Shown here: positions 31,369 through 39,854 of the stretch, piece after piece
Numbering within the stretch: the stretch's first letter is position 1
Layout: each line of letters begins with the position of its first letter
Assembly: GCA_013364255.1 (NCBI GenBank)
Contig: CP054936.1
Location: 2,820,853-2,884,852 of the forward strand
Reading direction: 5' to 3'
Length of the DNA: 64,000 nt
Origin: Streptomyces seoulensis
GTDB taxonomy: Bacteria > Actinomycetota > Actinomycetes > Streptomycetales > Streptomycetaceae
The notes under the pieces: model-generated
What the model saw: only the letters and a program-made list of their open reading frames with translations
Databases searched by the model: none
What the model was told of the DNA's origin: nothing
Program-made: the position numbers and the translations under genes

Positions 31369-31989
31369 TCAGCTGGGCGAGCCGGTCAGGGCGAGCGAGT
31401 GCAGGAAGCGGACCAGGGTCAGCAGGACGTCCCGGCTGGAGGCGCGGCGCCGTACGTCGCAGTCGACCATCGGGATGTTCTCGGCCAGGTCGAGCGCCTG
31501 GCGCAGTTCCGCGATCGGGTAACGGGGCGCGTCCGGGAAGGAGTTGACGGCCACGACGAAGGGCACGCCGCGCTCCTCCAGGCGGCCCATGACGTCGAAG
31601 CTGACCTCCAGGCGGCGGGTGTCGACCAGGACGACCGCGCCGAGCGCGCCTTCGAACAGGCCGTTCCACAGGAACCAGAAGCGCTGCTGGCCGGGGGTGC
31701 CGAAGAGGTAGAGCACCAGCTGTTCGGTGATGCTGATGCGGCCGAAGTCCATCGCCACGGTGGTGGCGGTCTTGGTCTCGGAGCCGTAGTTGTCGTCGAT
31801 GCCGATGCCGGCCTGGGTCATGGTCTCCTCGGTGGTCAGCGGCCTGATCTCGCTGACCGAGCCGACCATCGTGGTCTTGCCGACCCCGAAGCCGCCGACG
31901 ATGACGATCTTCGCCGCGGCCTGGGCCGTGTGCGGCAGCTGGTCCTCGGTCCGGGGGCCGGGCAGGGTGTCAGAGCCGTTGAAGTCCAT
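31369..31989 (-). CDS. rarD: Conservon GTPase (CvnD)
   Basis: A 206-residue small GTPase of the CvnD/MglA-like group. The P-loop is GGFGVGKTT (about 31-39), the switch II region FGTPGQQRFW with the catalytic Gln, and the base-specificity loop AVNSFPD, a variant of NKxD. It is proposed to act as the output switch of a membrane complex with CvnA-C. The ATG overlaps the DUF742 gene by about 20 nt, so expression is coupled. In S. coelicolor mutants of this locus affect aerial mycelium formation and pigment production (known for rar genes). Confidence 0.95.
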   Translation of the reverse strand: MDFNGSDTLPGPRTEDQLPHTAQAAAKIVIVGGFGVGKTTMVGSVSEIRPLTTEETMTQAGIGIDDNYGSETKTATTVAMDFGRISITEQLVLYLFGTPGQQRFWFLWNGLFEGALGAVVLVDTRRLEVSFDVMGRLEERGVPFVVAVNSFPDAPRYPIAELRQALDLAENIPMVDCDVRRRASSRDVLLTLVRFLHSLALTGSPS

Positions 31990-32380
31990 GCATCACCGCT
32001 TCGAGGAGGGATCGGTCGGGCACCGCCCGGCGGACGATGGGGGCGCGCGCCTGCACCAGTTCGGCCGCCAGCAGCTCGGTGATCAGGACCGTGATCGCGC
32101 TGAACGGCAGGCTGAGATAGGCCGACAGCTCGGCCGCGGACAGCGGGGCGGAGCACAGCCGCAGCAGTGCCGCCTGTTCGGGGCTGGCGGACGGGGGCGG
32201 CTCGGCGTGCGCCACGATCAGCGTCACCAGGTCGACGGCGGCGCGGGCGCCGTCCTCGTCCGCGCCGGCGACGACGTACAGCCGCTCGGGGTTCTTCTGC
32301 CGGCCGCCCTCGGCTCCTGCGGGCGGCGGCGGTTCCGGCGGGGGTGCGGGGCTGCGCCTCTGGCGCCGCGGAGGCGTCAT
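31970..32380 (-). CDS. rarC: Conservon DUF742 protein (CvnC)
   Basis: A 136-residue DUF742 protein. A Pro-rich N-terminus (about 1-27) is followed by RLYVVAGADEDG, then a winged-helix-like region SAAELSAYLSLPFSAITVLITELLAAELV and a conserved C-terminal PDRSLLEAVMHGLQRL. Its ATG overlaps the roadblock gene stop as ATGA. The family is known only from conservon-type loci; its biochemical role is not established, though a DNA- or protein-binding winged helix is plausible. Confidence 0.95.
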   Translation of the reverse strand: MTPPRRQRRSPAPPPEPPPPAGAEGGRQKNPERLYVVAGADEDGARAAVDLVTLIVAHAEPPPSASPEQAALLRLCSAPLSAAELSAYLSLPFSAITVLITELLAAELVQARAPIVRRAVPDRSLLEAVMHGLQRL

Positions 32381-32784
32381 ACGGTCTGCCCGTTGCGGCG
32401 GGGCGGACTGGTCAGGTGGGCGCCGATGCGGACCACGAGGTCGCGCATGCGGGCGCTCATCATGCCGGGTTCGGTGCGGATGTCGGCGAGGACGGCGAGG
32501 TAGGCGTTGGCGCCGGCGGACATCAGGTAGAAGTAGCCGCCGTTGATCTCGATGACGACCAGCTTCATCCGGCCGTCGCTGCCCGGGATCTCGCCGGCCA
32601 CCGCGGTCGCGAGGCTCTGCAGTCCGGCGCAGGCGGCGGCGACCCGGTCGGCGGCGTCGGGGTCGCCGCCGTAGCGGGCGATGCGCAGGCCGTCGGCGGA
32701 GAGCACCACGATCATCTCGATGCCCGGCACGCCGTCGTCGAGCTCCTTGAGCATCCAGTCGAAGTTGGCTCGCTGCTGGATCAC
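32377..32784 (-). CDS. rarB: Conservon roadblock/LC7 protein (CvnB)
   Basis: A 135-residue roadblock/LC7 protein (FDWMLKELDDGVPGIEMIVVLSADGLRIARYGG; RMKLVVIEINGGYFYLMSAGANAYLAVL). Roadblock proteins regulate small GTPases, as with MglB and MglA, and this one should act on the CvnD GTPase. The GTG at 32784 overlaps the kinase stop as GTGA. Confidence 0.95.
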   Translation of the reverse strand: MIQQRANFDWMLKELDDGVPGIEMIVVLSADGLRIARYGGDPDAADRVAAACAGLQSLATAVAGEIPGSDGRMKLVVIEINGGYFYLMSAGANAYLAVLADIRTEPGMMSARMRDLVVRIGAHLTSPPRRNGQTV

Positions 32785-34400
32785 TTGCGGTCCCCCTCGT
32801 CGTCGGCCTCGGCGCGGGCCGGCTTCTCGATCAGGTGCATGTAAGCGGTCGGGTTCTGGGTGAACGCGGTCGGGTCGGGGCCCGGGTTGTCCTTCTTCAG
32901 GCCGTCCCAGAACGCCTCGACCCACAGGCCGGGTTCGGGCTCGTCCTCGGCGGGCTCGGGTGCGGGCCGGGTCCACACGGACCGGCCCTGCGCCCGGGCC
33001 TCCTCCTCGGCGCGGTCGGCGGCGATCTGATCGGCGATGAGCTGGCCGATCGGAACGGTGACCTTGCTGCGGCGCTGCGGCAGGCCGTTCTCGGTCCACT
33101 CGGTGACGACCGGGACGTCGTCCTCCATCGACACCGAGGCGGGGATGCGCGGGCTGGTGGGGCGGCGCTTCTTGGGGGCGCGCTTGGGGCCCTCCAGGGC
33201 GTCCGCGCCGGGCAGCGGGATGGAGGTGGCGCCGATGCCGTGGGCGAGTCCGGGCGCGGGGTCGGTGGTCATCATGTCGCTGGGCACCACCAGGACGGCG
33301 CGGACCCCGCCGTAGGCGGAGGGGCGCAGCGAGACCTGCATGTTGTACGCGGTGCACAGCCGGCCGACGACCGCGAGGCCGAGGCGGGGTTCGCCGCCGA
33401 TGTCCTGGAGGTCGACGCCGGCCTTGGCCTCCTCCAGCATCCGTTCGATCCGGCCGCGGGACTCCTCGTTGAGGTTGACGCCGCCGTCCTCGATCTCGAT
33501 GGCGACGCCGCTCTGCACCTCGATGGCGGTGACGTGCACCTTGGTGTGCGGCGGGGAGTAGCGGGTGGCGTTGTCGAGGAGTTCGGCCGCGGCGTGGATG
33601 ACCGGCTCGACGTCGGTTCCCTTGATGTTGACCTTGGCGATGGAGTGCAGCTCGATGCGCCGGTACTCCAGGATCCGGGACATGGCGCCGCGCAGCACGC
33701 TGTAGAGGGTGACCGGGTTGGGCCACTGGCGGCCGGGGCGGCCGCCGCCGAGGACGGAGACGGAGTCGGCGAGGCGGCCGATCAGCGCGGTGCCGTGGTC
33801 GATGCGCAGCAGGTCGTCGAAGACCTCGGGGCTGCGGCCGTGGTCCTCCTCCATCTCGCGCAGTTCCGACGCCTGCTGGTGCACGATGGCCTGGACGCGG
33901 CGGGCGATGCTGACGAAGGAGCGCTGCGTGGAGTCACGCATGTTCTCCTCGTGGTCCACGATCTTGAGGATCATGCGCACCACGGCGCGCTGCGAGTCCG
34001 GGAGCCGGCACCACTCGGGGTCGCCGTCGATGAGGTCGCGGAAGACCTCGCGGGGGGTGTGACCGGTGCGCAGGTGGGCGACCGTGGCGGGCAGGATCTC
34101 GTCGGCGAGGTAGGTGATCTCCTCGTCGTGTCCGGCCAGGCGGCGTTCCAGGTACGCGGTCCGCCGGGCGTTCCGGGCCCGCTGCTCCCGGATGACGCGG
34201 CCGCGGCGGACGGCCTCGACCGCGGTGGCGAGCACGAGCAGGGTGGCGACGGCGCCGCAGCAGCCGACGGCGAGCCGGGCGGGTTCCGGCACCAGTGCGA
34301 CGGCGGCGGCACAGGCCGCCGCCATCAGCAGGGTCGGCAGCGACAGCACGCGTGTATAGGGAAGTTCGCGGCCACCGGGGGGCGGTTGAACACTCACCAT
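32781..34400 (-). CDS. rarA: Conservon sensor ATPase (CvnA)
   Basis: A 539-residue membrane protein at the head of the conservon. Two N-terminal membrane helices (about 18-37 and 43-62) leave almost no external loop. A long helical region follows (HDEEITYLADEILPATVAHLRTG, EWCRLPDSQRAVVRMILKIVDHEENMRDSTQRSFVSIARRVQ), then a HATPase_c domain with N-box AAAELLDNATRYSPP, EIEDGGVNL and GLAVVGRLC. No HisKA phospho-acceptor is evident, so it is kinase-like and not a proven kinase. A disordered C-terminus of about 130 residues ends PTAYMHLIEKPAR. The start is the ATG at 34400 (GAGGGC upstream). Confidence 0.93.
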   Translation of the reverse strand: MVSVQPPPGGRELPYTRVLSLPTLLMAAACAAAVALVPEPARLAVGCCGAVATLLVLATAVEAVRRGRVIREQRARNARRTAYLERRLAGHDEEITYLADEILPATVAHLRTGHTPREVFRDLIDGDPEWCRLPDSQRAVVRMILKIVDHEENMRDSTQRSFVSIARRVQAIVHQQASELREMEEDHGRSPEVFDDLLRIDHGTALIGRLADSVSVLGGGRPGRQWPNPVTLYSVLRGAMSRILEYRRIELHSIAKVNIKGTDVEPVIHAAAELLDNATRYSPPHTKVHVTAIEVQSGVAIEIEDGGVNLNEESRGRIERMLEEAKAGVDLQDIGGEPRLGLAVVGRLCTAYNMQVSLRPSAYGGVRAVLVVPSDMMTTDPAPGLAHGIGATSIPLPGADALEGPKRAPKKRRPTSPRIPASVSMEDDVPVVTEWTENGLPQRRSKVTVPIGQLIADQIAADRAEEEARAQGRSVWTRPAPEPAEDEPEPGLWVEAFWDGLKKDNPGPDPTAFTQNPTAYMHLIEKPARAEADDEGDRK

Positions 34401-34772
34401 GTAAGCCCTCTGAGACGAATCGGCTGGGGTTCGGGGCAGCTTCCAGTGGGGTAGGTCATGGGACAGTCGGAATCTTCGGCATCCTTGGGAAGTTTGCGAA
34501 CAAGCGCCCGAATACACCTCAACTCGGTGCGCTGCGGGCGAGCCTAGTCCGACCGGATCATCGCCGTGTCATATTCGGCAAGCACCTGAAACGGGGCACG
34601 GCGCAGGAGTACTCTCTGGGGTTTTACACGCTGTGATCCCGTTCGAACGCGGAGCGTGACCGCGTACGGGCGTGCGATTCCAGCTCACCGAAGCGGGTGA
34701 AGAACGGAAGCGGGGCGTGTCCTCACGGCTCCAGCCGTGAGGACACGCCCCGCTTCCCGGGTCCGCCGGGTG
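34401..34772. other. Intergenic region between rarA and helY
   Basis: A 372-bp gap between two minus-strand genes. It contains the helY terminator (34706-34757). The part from 34430 to 34640 is less GC-rich than the genes and should hold the rar promoter, but I cannot name convincing boxes. No gene is visible on either strand. Confidence 0.55.
34706..34757 (-). terminator. Terminator of helY
   Basis: A perfect 25-bp inverted repeat (34706-34730 with 34733-34757) separated by only two bases, starting 16 nt after the helicase stop codon. Confidence 0.85.
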
Positions 34773-37580
34773 TCAGCCCACCGACGAGTAGGCGACCACT
34801 CCGCGCAGCAGTCCGTCGACCGCCTTGCGGGCGTTCTTCGCCACGGTCGAGTTCTCCGTGGGCGCCGCCGCCGAGATCTGGCCCAGCACGTCGATGACCT
34901 GCTTGCACCAGCGCACGAAGTCGCCGGCCGGCATCTCCGCCTCGCGCAGCACCTCGTCGAGCCCCTTGCCGGACGCCCATTCGTAGGCGGCCCAGGCGAA
35001 GCCGAGGTCGGGTTCGCGCTGGCCGACGCCTTCGGTCTGGCTGATCCGGAAGTCCTCCTCCAGCGCGTCGAGCCGGCCCCAGATCCGCACCGTCTCGCCG
35101 AGCGCCGCCTTGGCCTTGCCGGAGGGCACCTTGGGCGTCGCGGCGTCGTCGGAGACCCGGGCCTCGTAGACCAACGCCGACACGCAGGCGGCCAGTTCGG
35201 CCGGACCCAGCCCCTCCCAGACGCGCTCGCGCAGGCACTCGCTGGCCAGCAGGTCGAGTTCGCCGTAGAGCCGGGCCAGGCGCCTGCCGTGCTCGGTCAC
35301 CTCGTCGCCGCGCAGATAGTCCAGCTCGGTGAGCAGCGCGACGATCCGGTCGAAGGTGCGCGCGATGGTGTTCGTACGGCCCTCGATGCGGTGCTCCAGC
35401 TGCTTGGTGTCGCGTCGCAGCCGGTGGTAGCGCTCGGCCCAGCGGGCGTGGTCCTCGCGGTCGTCGCACCCGTGGCACGGGTGGGCGCGCAGCGCGGTGC
35501 GCAGCCGGGCGATCTCCCGGTCGTCGGCCGCCTGGGAACGCCGTTTGCGGGCCCGCTCCGGCGGGATGTGCCCGGCCTTGGTGCGCAGCGCGGAGGCCAG
35601 GTCGCGCCGGGACTGCGGGGAGCGCGGGTTGAACGACTTGGGGATCCGCATCCGCTCCAGCGCCTCCACCGGCACCGGGAAGTCGATCGCCGCGAGCCGC
35701 TTGACCTGCCGCTCCGCGGTCAGGACCAGCGGGCGCGGGCCGTCCTGGTACTCCAGGCCGCGGTGGCCGTTGGAGCGGCCGGCCGGCAGCCCGGGGTCGA
35801 GGACCAGGGCCAGGCCCGCGTACTTGCCGGTGGGCACGTGGATGACGTCGCCGGGCTTGAGCTTCTCCAGCGCGACGGCGGCCTCGGCGCGTCGCTGCGA
35901 GGCGCCCTGCCGGGCCAGCTCGGTCTCGCGGTCCTTCAGCTCCCGGCGCAGCCCCATGTACGCGTCGAAGTCGCCGAGGTGGCAGGTCATCGACTCCTTG
36001 TAGCCCTCCAGCCCCTCCTCGTTGCGCTGCACCTGCCGGGAGATCCCGACCACCGACTTGTCGGCCTGGAACTGGGCGAAGGAGGTCTCCAGCAGCTCGC
36101 GGGAGCGGTGCCGGCCGAACTGCTCGACCAGGTTGACCGCCATGTTGTACGACGGCTTGAAGCTGGAGCGCAGCGGATAGGTGCGGGTGCCGGCCAGTCC
36201 CGCCAGGTGGTCGGGGTTCATGCCGCGCTGCCACAGGACCACCGCGTGGCCCTCCACGTCGATGCCGCGGCGCCCGGCCCGGCCGGTGAGCTGCGTGTAC
36301 TCGCCGGGGGTGATGTCGGCGTGCTGCTCGCCGTTCCACTTGACGAGCTTCTCCAGCACCACCGAGCGGGCGGGCATGTTGATGCCGAGGGCCAGGGTCT
36401 CGGTGGCGAAGACCGCCTTGACCAGGCCGCGCACGAACAGCTCCTCGACGACCTCCTTGAAGGTCGGCAGCATGCCCGCGTGGTGGGCGGCGATGCCGCG
36501 CTCCAGGCCCTCCAGCCATTCGTAGTAGCCGAGGACGTGCAGGTCCTCGCGCGGGATGGCGGCCGTGCGCTCCTCGACCAGGGCGCGCACCTGCTCGCGC
36601 GCCTCCTCGTCGTTGAGCCTGAGGCCCGCGTACAGGCACTGCTGGACGGCGGCCTCGCAGGCGGCGCGGCTGAAGATGAAGGTGATCGCGGGCAGCAGGC
36701 CCTCGGCGTCCAGCCGCTCGATGACCTCGGGGCGGCTCGGCGTCCAGATCCGGGAGCGCTGGCGGCGTTCGCGCTCGCGGTCCGCCTCGCGCATGGCCCG
36801 GCCGCGCCTGCGGTCCTGGTAGGACGGGCGGCTGGCCTCCATGCGGGCCAGCCGGGTGAGGTCGGGGTTGACGGCCCGCCGGTGGCCCTCGCCCTCCTCG
36901 AACAGGTCGTACATCCGGCGTCCGGCCAGCACGTGCTGGAACAGCGGCACCGGCCGGTGCTCGGCGACGATCACCTGGGTGTCGCCGCGGACGGTGTCCA
37001 GCCAGTCGCCGAACTCCTCGGCGTTGGACACCGTCGCCGACAGCGACACCAGGGTCACCGACTCGGGCAGGTGGATGATCACTTCCTCCCAGACCGCGCC
37101 GCGGAAGCGGTCGGAGAGGTAGTGCACCTCGTCCATCACCACGTAGCCGAGGCCGAGCAGGGTCTGGGAGCCCGCGTAGAGCATGTTCCGCAGCACCTCG
37201 GTGGTCATCACGACCACGGGGGCGTCGGAGTTGACGCTGTTGTCGCCGGTGAGCAGGCCCACCTTGCCGCTGCCGTAGCGGCGGCACAGGTCGGAGTACT
37301 TCTGGTTGGACAGCGCCTTGATCGGCGTCGTGTAGAAGCACTTGCGGCCCTGCTGGAGGGCGAGGTGGACGGCGAACTCGCCCACGATCGTCTTGCCGGA
37401 GCCGGTGGGCGCGGCGACCAGCACGCCCTTGCCCTCCTCCAGGGCCTGGCAGGCCTCGATCTGGAAGGGGTCGAGGCCGAAGTCGTACATCTCGCGGAAG
37501 CCCGCGAGCGCGGTGGCCTGCTCGACAGCTCGCCTGCGCGCTGCCGCGTACCGCTCGGCCGGTGAGAGATCCTCTGTCAT
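34773..37580 (-). CDS. helY: Ski2/Mtr4-like DExH helicase (HelY)
   Basis: A 935-residue superfamily 2 helicase of the Ski2/Mtr4 type, called HelY in actinobacteria. Motif I is APTGSGKTIVGEFA (about 56), motif Ia YTTPIKALSNQKY, motif II MDEVHYLSD, motif III SLSATVSN, and motif [15 protein letters not shown] helical and KOW-like insert (GDVIHVPTGKYAGLALVL) precedes the C-terminal DSHCT domain (LAACVSALVYEAR...FVRWCKQVIDVLGQI). Such proteins unwind structured RNA or DNA; the actinobacterial substrate is uncertain. The start is the ATG at 37580. A DNA-damage-type promoter ends 10 nt upstream of it, so the leader would be about 4 nt. The pafBC regulators lie a few genes away on the same strand. 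Confidence 0.95.
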   Translation of the reverse strand: MTEDLSPAERYAAARRRAVEQATALAGFREMYDFGLDPFQIEACQALEEGKGVLVAAPTGSGKTIVGEFAVHLALQQGRKCFYTTPIKALSNQKYSDLCRRYGSGKVGLLTGDNSVNSDAPVVVMTTEVLRNMLYAGSQTLLGLGYVVMDEVHYLSDRFRGAVWEEVIIHLPESVTLVSLSATVSNAEEFGDWLDTVRGDTQVIVAEHRPVPLFQHVLAGRRMYDLFEEGEGHRRAVNPDLTRLARMEASRPSYQDRRRGRAMREADRERERRQRSRIWTPSRPEVIERLDAEGLLPAITFIFSRAACEAAVQQCLYAGLRLNDEEAREQVRALVEERTAAIPREDLHVLGYYEWLEGLERGIAAHHAGMLPTFKEVVEELFVRGLVKAVFATETLALGINMPARSVVLEKLVKWNGEQHADITPGEYTQLTGRAGRRGIDVEGHAVVLWQRGMNPDHLAGLAGTRTYPLRSSFKPSYNMAVNLVEQFGRHRSRELLETSFAQFQADKSVVGISRQVQRNEEGLEGYKESMTCHLGDFDAYMGLRRELKDRETELARQGASQRRAEAAVALEKLKPGDVIHVPTGKYAGLALVLDPGLPAGRSNGHRGLEYQDGPRPLVLTAERQVKRLAAIDFPVPVEALERMRIPKSFNPRSPQSRRDLASALRTKAGHIPPERARKRRSQAADDREIARLRTALRAHPCHGCDDREDHARWAERYHRLRRDTKQLEHRIEGRTNTIARTFDRIVALLTELDYLRGDEVTEHGRRLARLYGELDLLASECLRERVWEGLGPAELAACVSALVYEARVSDDAATPKVPSGKAKAALGETVRIWGRLDALEEDFRISQTEGVGQREPDLGFAWAAYEWASGKGLDEVLREAEMPAGDFVRWCKQVIDVLGQISAAAPTENSTVAKNARKAVDGLLRGVVAYSSVG

Positions 37581-37590
37581 CGTGCTTTCG

Positions 37591-37613
37591 AGCGTACCGG
37601 GCCGCACTGACAA
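37591..37613 (-). promoter_or_regulatory. RecA-NDp (PafBC-type) DNA-damage promoter of helY
   Basis: On the minus strand: TTGTCAGTG (37613-37605), 8 nt, TACGCT (37596-37591). This is a perfect match to the known LexA-independent motif TTGTCRGTG-N8-TAnnnT, which PafBC activates in mycobacteria. The -10 ends 10 nt before the helY ATG. Confidence 0.75.
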
Positions 37614-37655
37614 CAGGACGATCAATATCGCGATCGTCCCGCTCGGCCGGACACG

Positions 37656-37697
37656 CCGGAGGCCGGCCGCTCGGGGTGGCGAGCGGCCGGCCTCCGG
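37656..37697 (-). terminator. Terminator of the tatC transcript
   Basis: A perfect 18-bp stem (37656-37673 with 37680-37697) with a GGGTGG loop. It lies 56 nt after the tatC stop and just upstream of the helY promoter, so helY has an independent transcript. Confidence 0.8.
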
Positions 37698-37753
37698 GGG
37701 CCGACGGGGGGCGGCCGTCCGCGGGACGTGGCGCGGGCGGCGCGGACCGTGGC

Positions 37754-38719
37754 TCAGGTCACGTCGTCGTAGCCGTTGACGCGGTCGCCGCTGCTTTGCT
37801 CGGGCAGGGCGCGGGTGGCGCCGACGGACTCGATCTCGCCGATGTCCTCGGGGGTGAGGTCCATCTCGGACGCCTCGTCGTCGGCCGGTCCCGCCGCGTC
37901 CCGGCGGCGCTTGCGGCCGTCGTTGAGCAGCGAGAAGACGACGGCGCCGAAGTACAGCACCCAGATCGGCCCGGCGAGCGCCAGCATCGAGACCGGGTCG
38001 GTGCTGGGCGTGGCGACGGCCGCGAAGACGGTGATGCCGAGGATCATGCCGCGCCACCAGCCGAGCATGCGCCGGCCGGTCAGGATGCCGGTCAGGTTGA
38101 GCATGATCAGCAGCAGCGGCAGCTCGAAGGAGAGGCCGAAGACGACCACCATGCGCGTCACCAGCTGGAGCAGGTCGTCCAGCGGCAGCAGGTTGTTCAC
38201 GTTGGCGGGCGTGAACTGGAGGAGCACCTTCGCCGTGGTGGGCAGCACCTTGTAGGCGAAGAACGCGCCGCCGAGGAAGAGCGGGACGCCGGTGCCGACG
38301 AACGCGTAGGCGTACTTCTTCTCGTGCTTGTGCAGACCCGGGGCGACGAACGCCCACAGCTGGTACAGCCAGACCGGCGAGGCGAAGACGACACCGGCCA
38401 TCAGGGAGACCTGGAGGGCCATGGTGAAGGGCGCCAGCAGACCGTTGATCGTGATCTGCGCGCACTTGGCCGAGTCGCCGGGGTCGGCGGGGGCCGGCGC
38501 GTTCGCCAGCTCCTGGAACGTCCTTCCGCAGCCGACCGAGCGCAGGATCGGCTCGGTCAGGAAGTTGATGATGTCGTAGTAGAAGAAGGCGGCGACGATC
38601 GTGACCAAGACGATGGCCAGCAACGCCTTCGCGAGCCGGTTGCGGAGCTCACGAAGGTGATCCGCGAGAGGCATCCGCCCCTCGGGATCCCTCTCCTTCT
38701 TGCGGGCAGGCTTGAGCAA
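37754..38719 (-). CDS. tatC: Sec-independent protein translocase TatC
   Basis: A 321-residue TatC, the signal-peptide receptor of the twin-arginine export system. The conserved N-terminal cytoplasmic motif MPLADHLRELRNRLAKAL and six membrane helices are present, with FASPVWLYQLWAFVAPGLHKHEKKYA and FGLSFELPLLLIMLNLTGIL. The C-terminal 50 residues form an acidic cytoplasmic tail (MDLTPEDIGEIES). The start is a TTG at 38719 behind a GAGG. It follows tatA by 47 nt. A candidate client, the Tat-signal glycosidase, is at the left edge of this window. Confidence 0.97.
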   Translation of the reverse strand: MLKPARKKERDPEGRMPLADHLRELRNRLAKALLAIVLVTIVAAFFYYDIINFLTEPILRSVGCGRTFQELANAPAPADPGDSAKCAQITINGLLAPFTMALQVSLMAGVVFASPVWLYQLWAFVAPGLHKHEKKYAYAFVGTGVPLFLGGAFFAYKVLPTTAKVLLQFTPANVNNLLPLDDLLQLVTRMVVVFGLSFELPLLLIMLNLTGILTGRRMLGWWRGMILGITVFAAVATPSTDPVSMLALAGPIWVLYFGAVVFSLLNDGRKRRRDAAGPADDEASEMDLTPEDIGEIESVGATRALPEQSSGDRVNGYDDVT

Positions 38720-38766
38720 CCCACGTCCTCATCTCGTGCGGCAGGCCGGAGGGGTCCGGCCGTGCG

Positions 38767-39051
38767 TCAGCGCTGGGTGGTGTCCGACGGCTCGCTGACC
38801 GGGCGCGCGCTCGTCACGTCGCCGGGGGCGGCCTTGATGGTGCGCTGCGCGGGGGGCTGCTCGTCGCCGGCGGGCGGCGGCGGGGCGGCGGAGGTGCGGC
38901 CCTCCTCCTTCATCGCCTTGGCCTCGCTCTTGAGGATGCGGGCGGACTTGCCGAGCGAGCGCGCCATGTCCGGAAGCTTCTTCGCGCCGAACAGCAGGAT
39001 GATGACGACGAGGATGAGAATGATCTCGGGGGCTCCGAGCCTTCCGAACAT
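38767..39051 (-). CDS. tatA: Sec-independent protein translocase TatA
   Basis: A 94-residue TatA: a short N-terminus MFGRLGAPE, one membrane helix [18 protein letters not shown] with the FG hinge, an amphipathic helix ([23 protein letters not shown]) and a disordered Pro-rich tail. It forms the export pore with TatC downstream. Start ATG at 39051. Confidence 0.97.
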   Translation of the reverse strand: MFGRLGAPEIILILVVIILLFGAKKLPDMARSLGKSARILKSEAKAMKEEGRTSAAPPPPAGDEQPPAQRTIKAAPGDVTSARPVSEPSDTTQR

Positions 39052-39356
39052 AAGTCTTTACCTTCTCACCGAGGCGGCTGGGTGGGATGCTGTCCGATCC
39101 GCCGGACATGCGTCCGCGCGGTCGTTCTGGCAGCGATCGTAACGCTCAGGGGTGAACACGAGGCAATCCCCGGGCGTACTCCCGTCCGCGGTCCGGGCCT
39201 CGTTCTCCGGTCCGCCCGAGCAGCGTACCTGCCCGGGCCGACGGCGTGACAGGTGCGAAGCCGTCCGCCGCGCGCGGCGTCGGGCCGGGCGCGCGATGCC
39301 CGCAGGGATCGGGTCCGCGGCGACCGGAGGGCACGGGTCCGCGGCAGTGGCCGCGC
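39052..39356. other. tatA upstream region
   Basis: A 305-bp gap. On the minus strand TTGCCT, 19 nt, TACGAT (around 39136-39166) is a possible but non-ideal promoter for tatAC. The part nearer 39250-39350 has repeated GGGTCCGCGG words of unknown meaning. No gene is visible. Confidence 0.4.
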
Positions 39357-39551
39357 TCACAGCGCGTCCGCGGCCCGGGCGGCGCTCAGCGACGCCCGTT
39401 CCAGCTCCTCGGCGGCCCGGCTGATCCGGCTCGCCGACTCCGAGACCTGCCGGCCGAGGCGGCGCGCCTCCACGAAGACGCGGACGGCGAACACACCGAG
39501 CACGGCGAGACCCAGGAACCCCGCGGCTACCGCGAGCATCGGCCAGAACAT
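39357..39551 (-). CDS. Small single-pass membrane protein
   Basis: A 64-residue protein: MFWPMLAVAAGFLGLAVLGVFAVRVFVEA is one membrane helix, followed by a charged amphipathic helix (RRLGRQVSESASRISRAAEELERASLSAARAAD) that could form a coiled coil. It sits 9 nt after the zinc-ribbon gene and so probably belongs to the pafBC operon. I do not recognise a named family. The outline resembles TatA, but the FG hinge is missing. Confidence 0.7.
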   Translation of the reverse strand: MFWPMLAVAAGFLGLAVLGVFAVRVFVEARRLGRQVSESASRISRAAEELERASLSAARAADAL

Positions 39552-39560
39552 GTCCCGAGC

Positions 39561-39854
39561 CTAGACCGTCGGGTGCAGGCGCAGTGTGCTGACCCCACCG
39601 CCGGTGAGCAGCTCCACGATCCGCTCCCCGGCCGGCTTGCGGACGGCGGCCCCGCAGTCGGGGCAGGTGAACGAGTAGAAGGTGGTGCGGCTGCTGGCGC
39701 CGATGGCCAGCCGCAGCGCGCTCGCGCCCAGCTCGAAGCTGCCCCGGCAGTCGGGGCAGCCGGCGCGGAACACCACCGGGGCGACGCCGCGCATCCCGGC
39801 GAACGCGGCCGCGACCGACATCCCGGTCACCCCGGTCGTCGCCGACTCGCTCAC
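39561..39854 (-). CDS. Small double-CxxC protein coupled to pafC
   Basis: A 97-residue protein with two CxxC pairs, FRAGCPDCRGSFELGAS and YSFTCPDCGAAVRKPAGERIVELL, about 32 residues apart, the pattern of a zinc ribbon. Its GTG at 39854 overlaps the pafC stop as GTGA, so it is translated with pafC. Function unknown; a nucleic-acid or protein-binding partner of PafBC is a guess from the coupling. Confidence 0.8.
   Translation of the reverse strand: MSESATTGVTGMSVAAAFAGMRGVAPVVFRAGCPDCRGSFELGASALRLAIGASSRTTFYSFTCPDCGAAVRKPAGERIVELLTGGGVSTLRLHPTV

Noticed and set aside
34737..37565. A 942-codon plus-strand frame opposite helY
   Set aside because: Same GC artefact; helY has all helicase motifs and the third-position GC pattern of a real gene.
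39357..39551. The 64-residue membrane protein as a second TatA/TatB
   Set aside because: It has the helix-plus-amphipathic outline but lacks the FG hinge and the conserved N-terminal residues, and it clusters with pafC, not with tatA.
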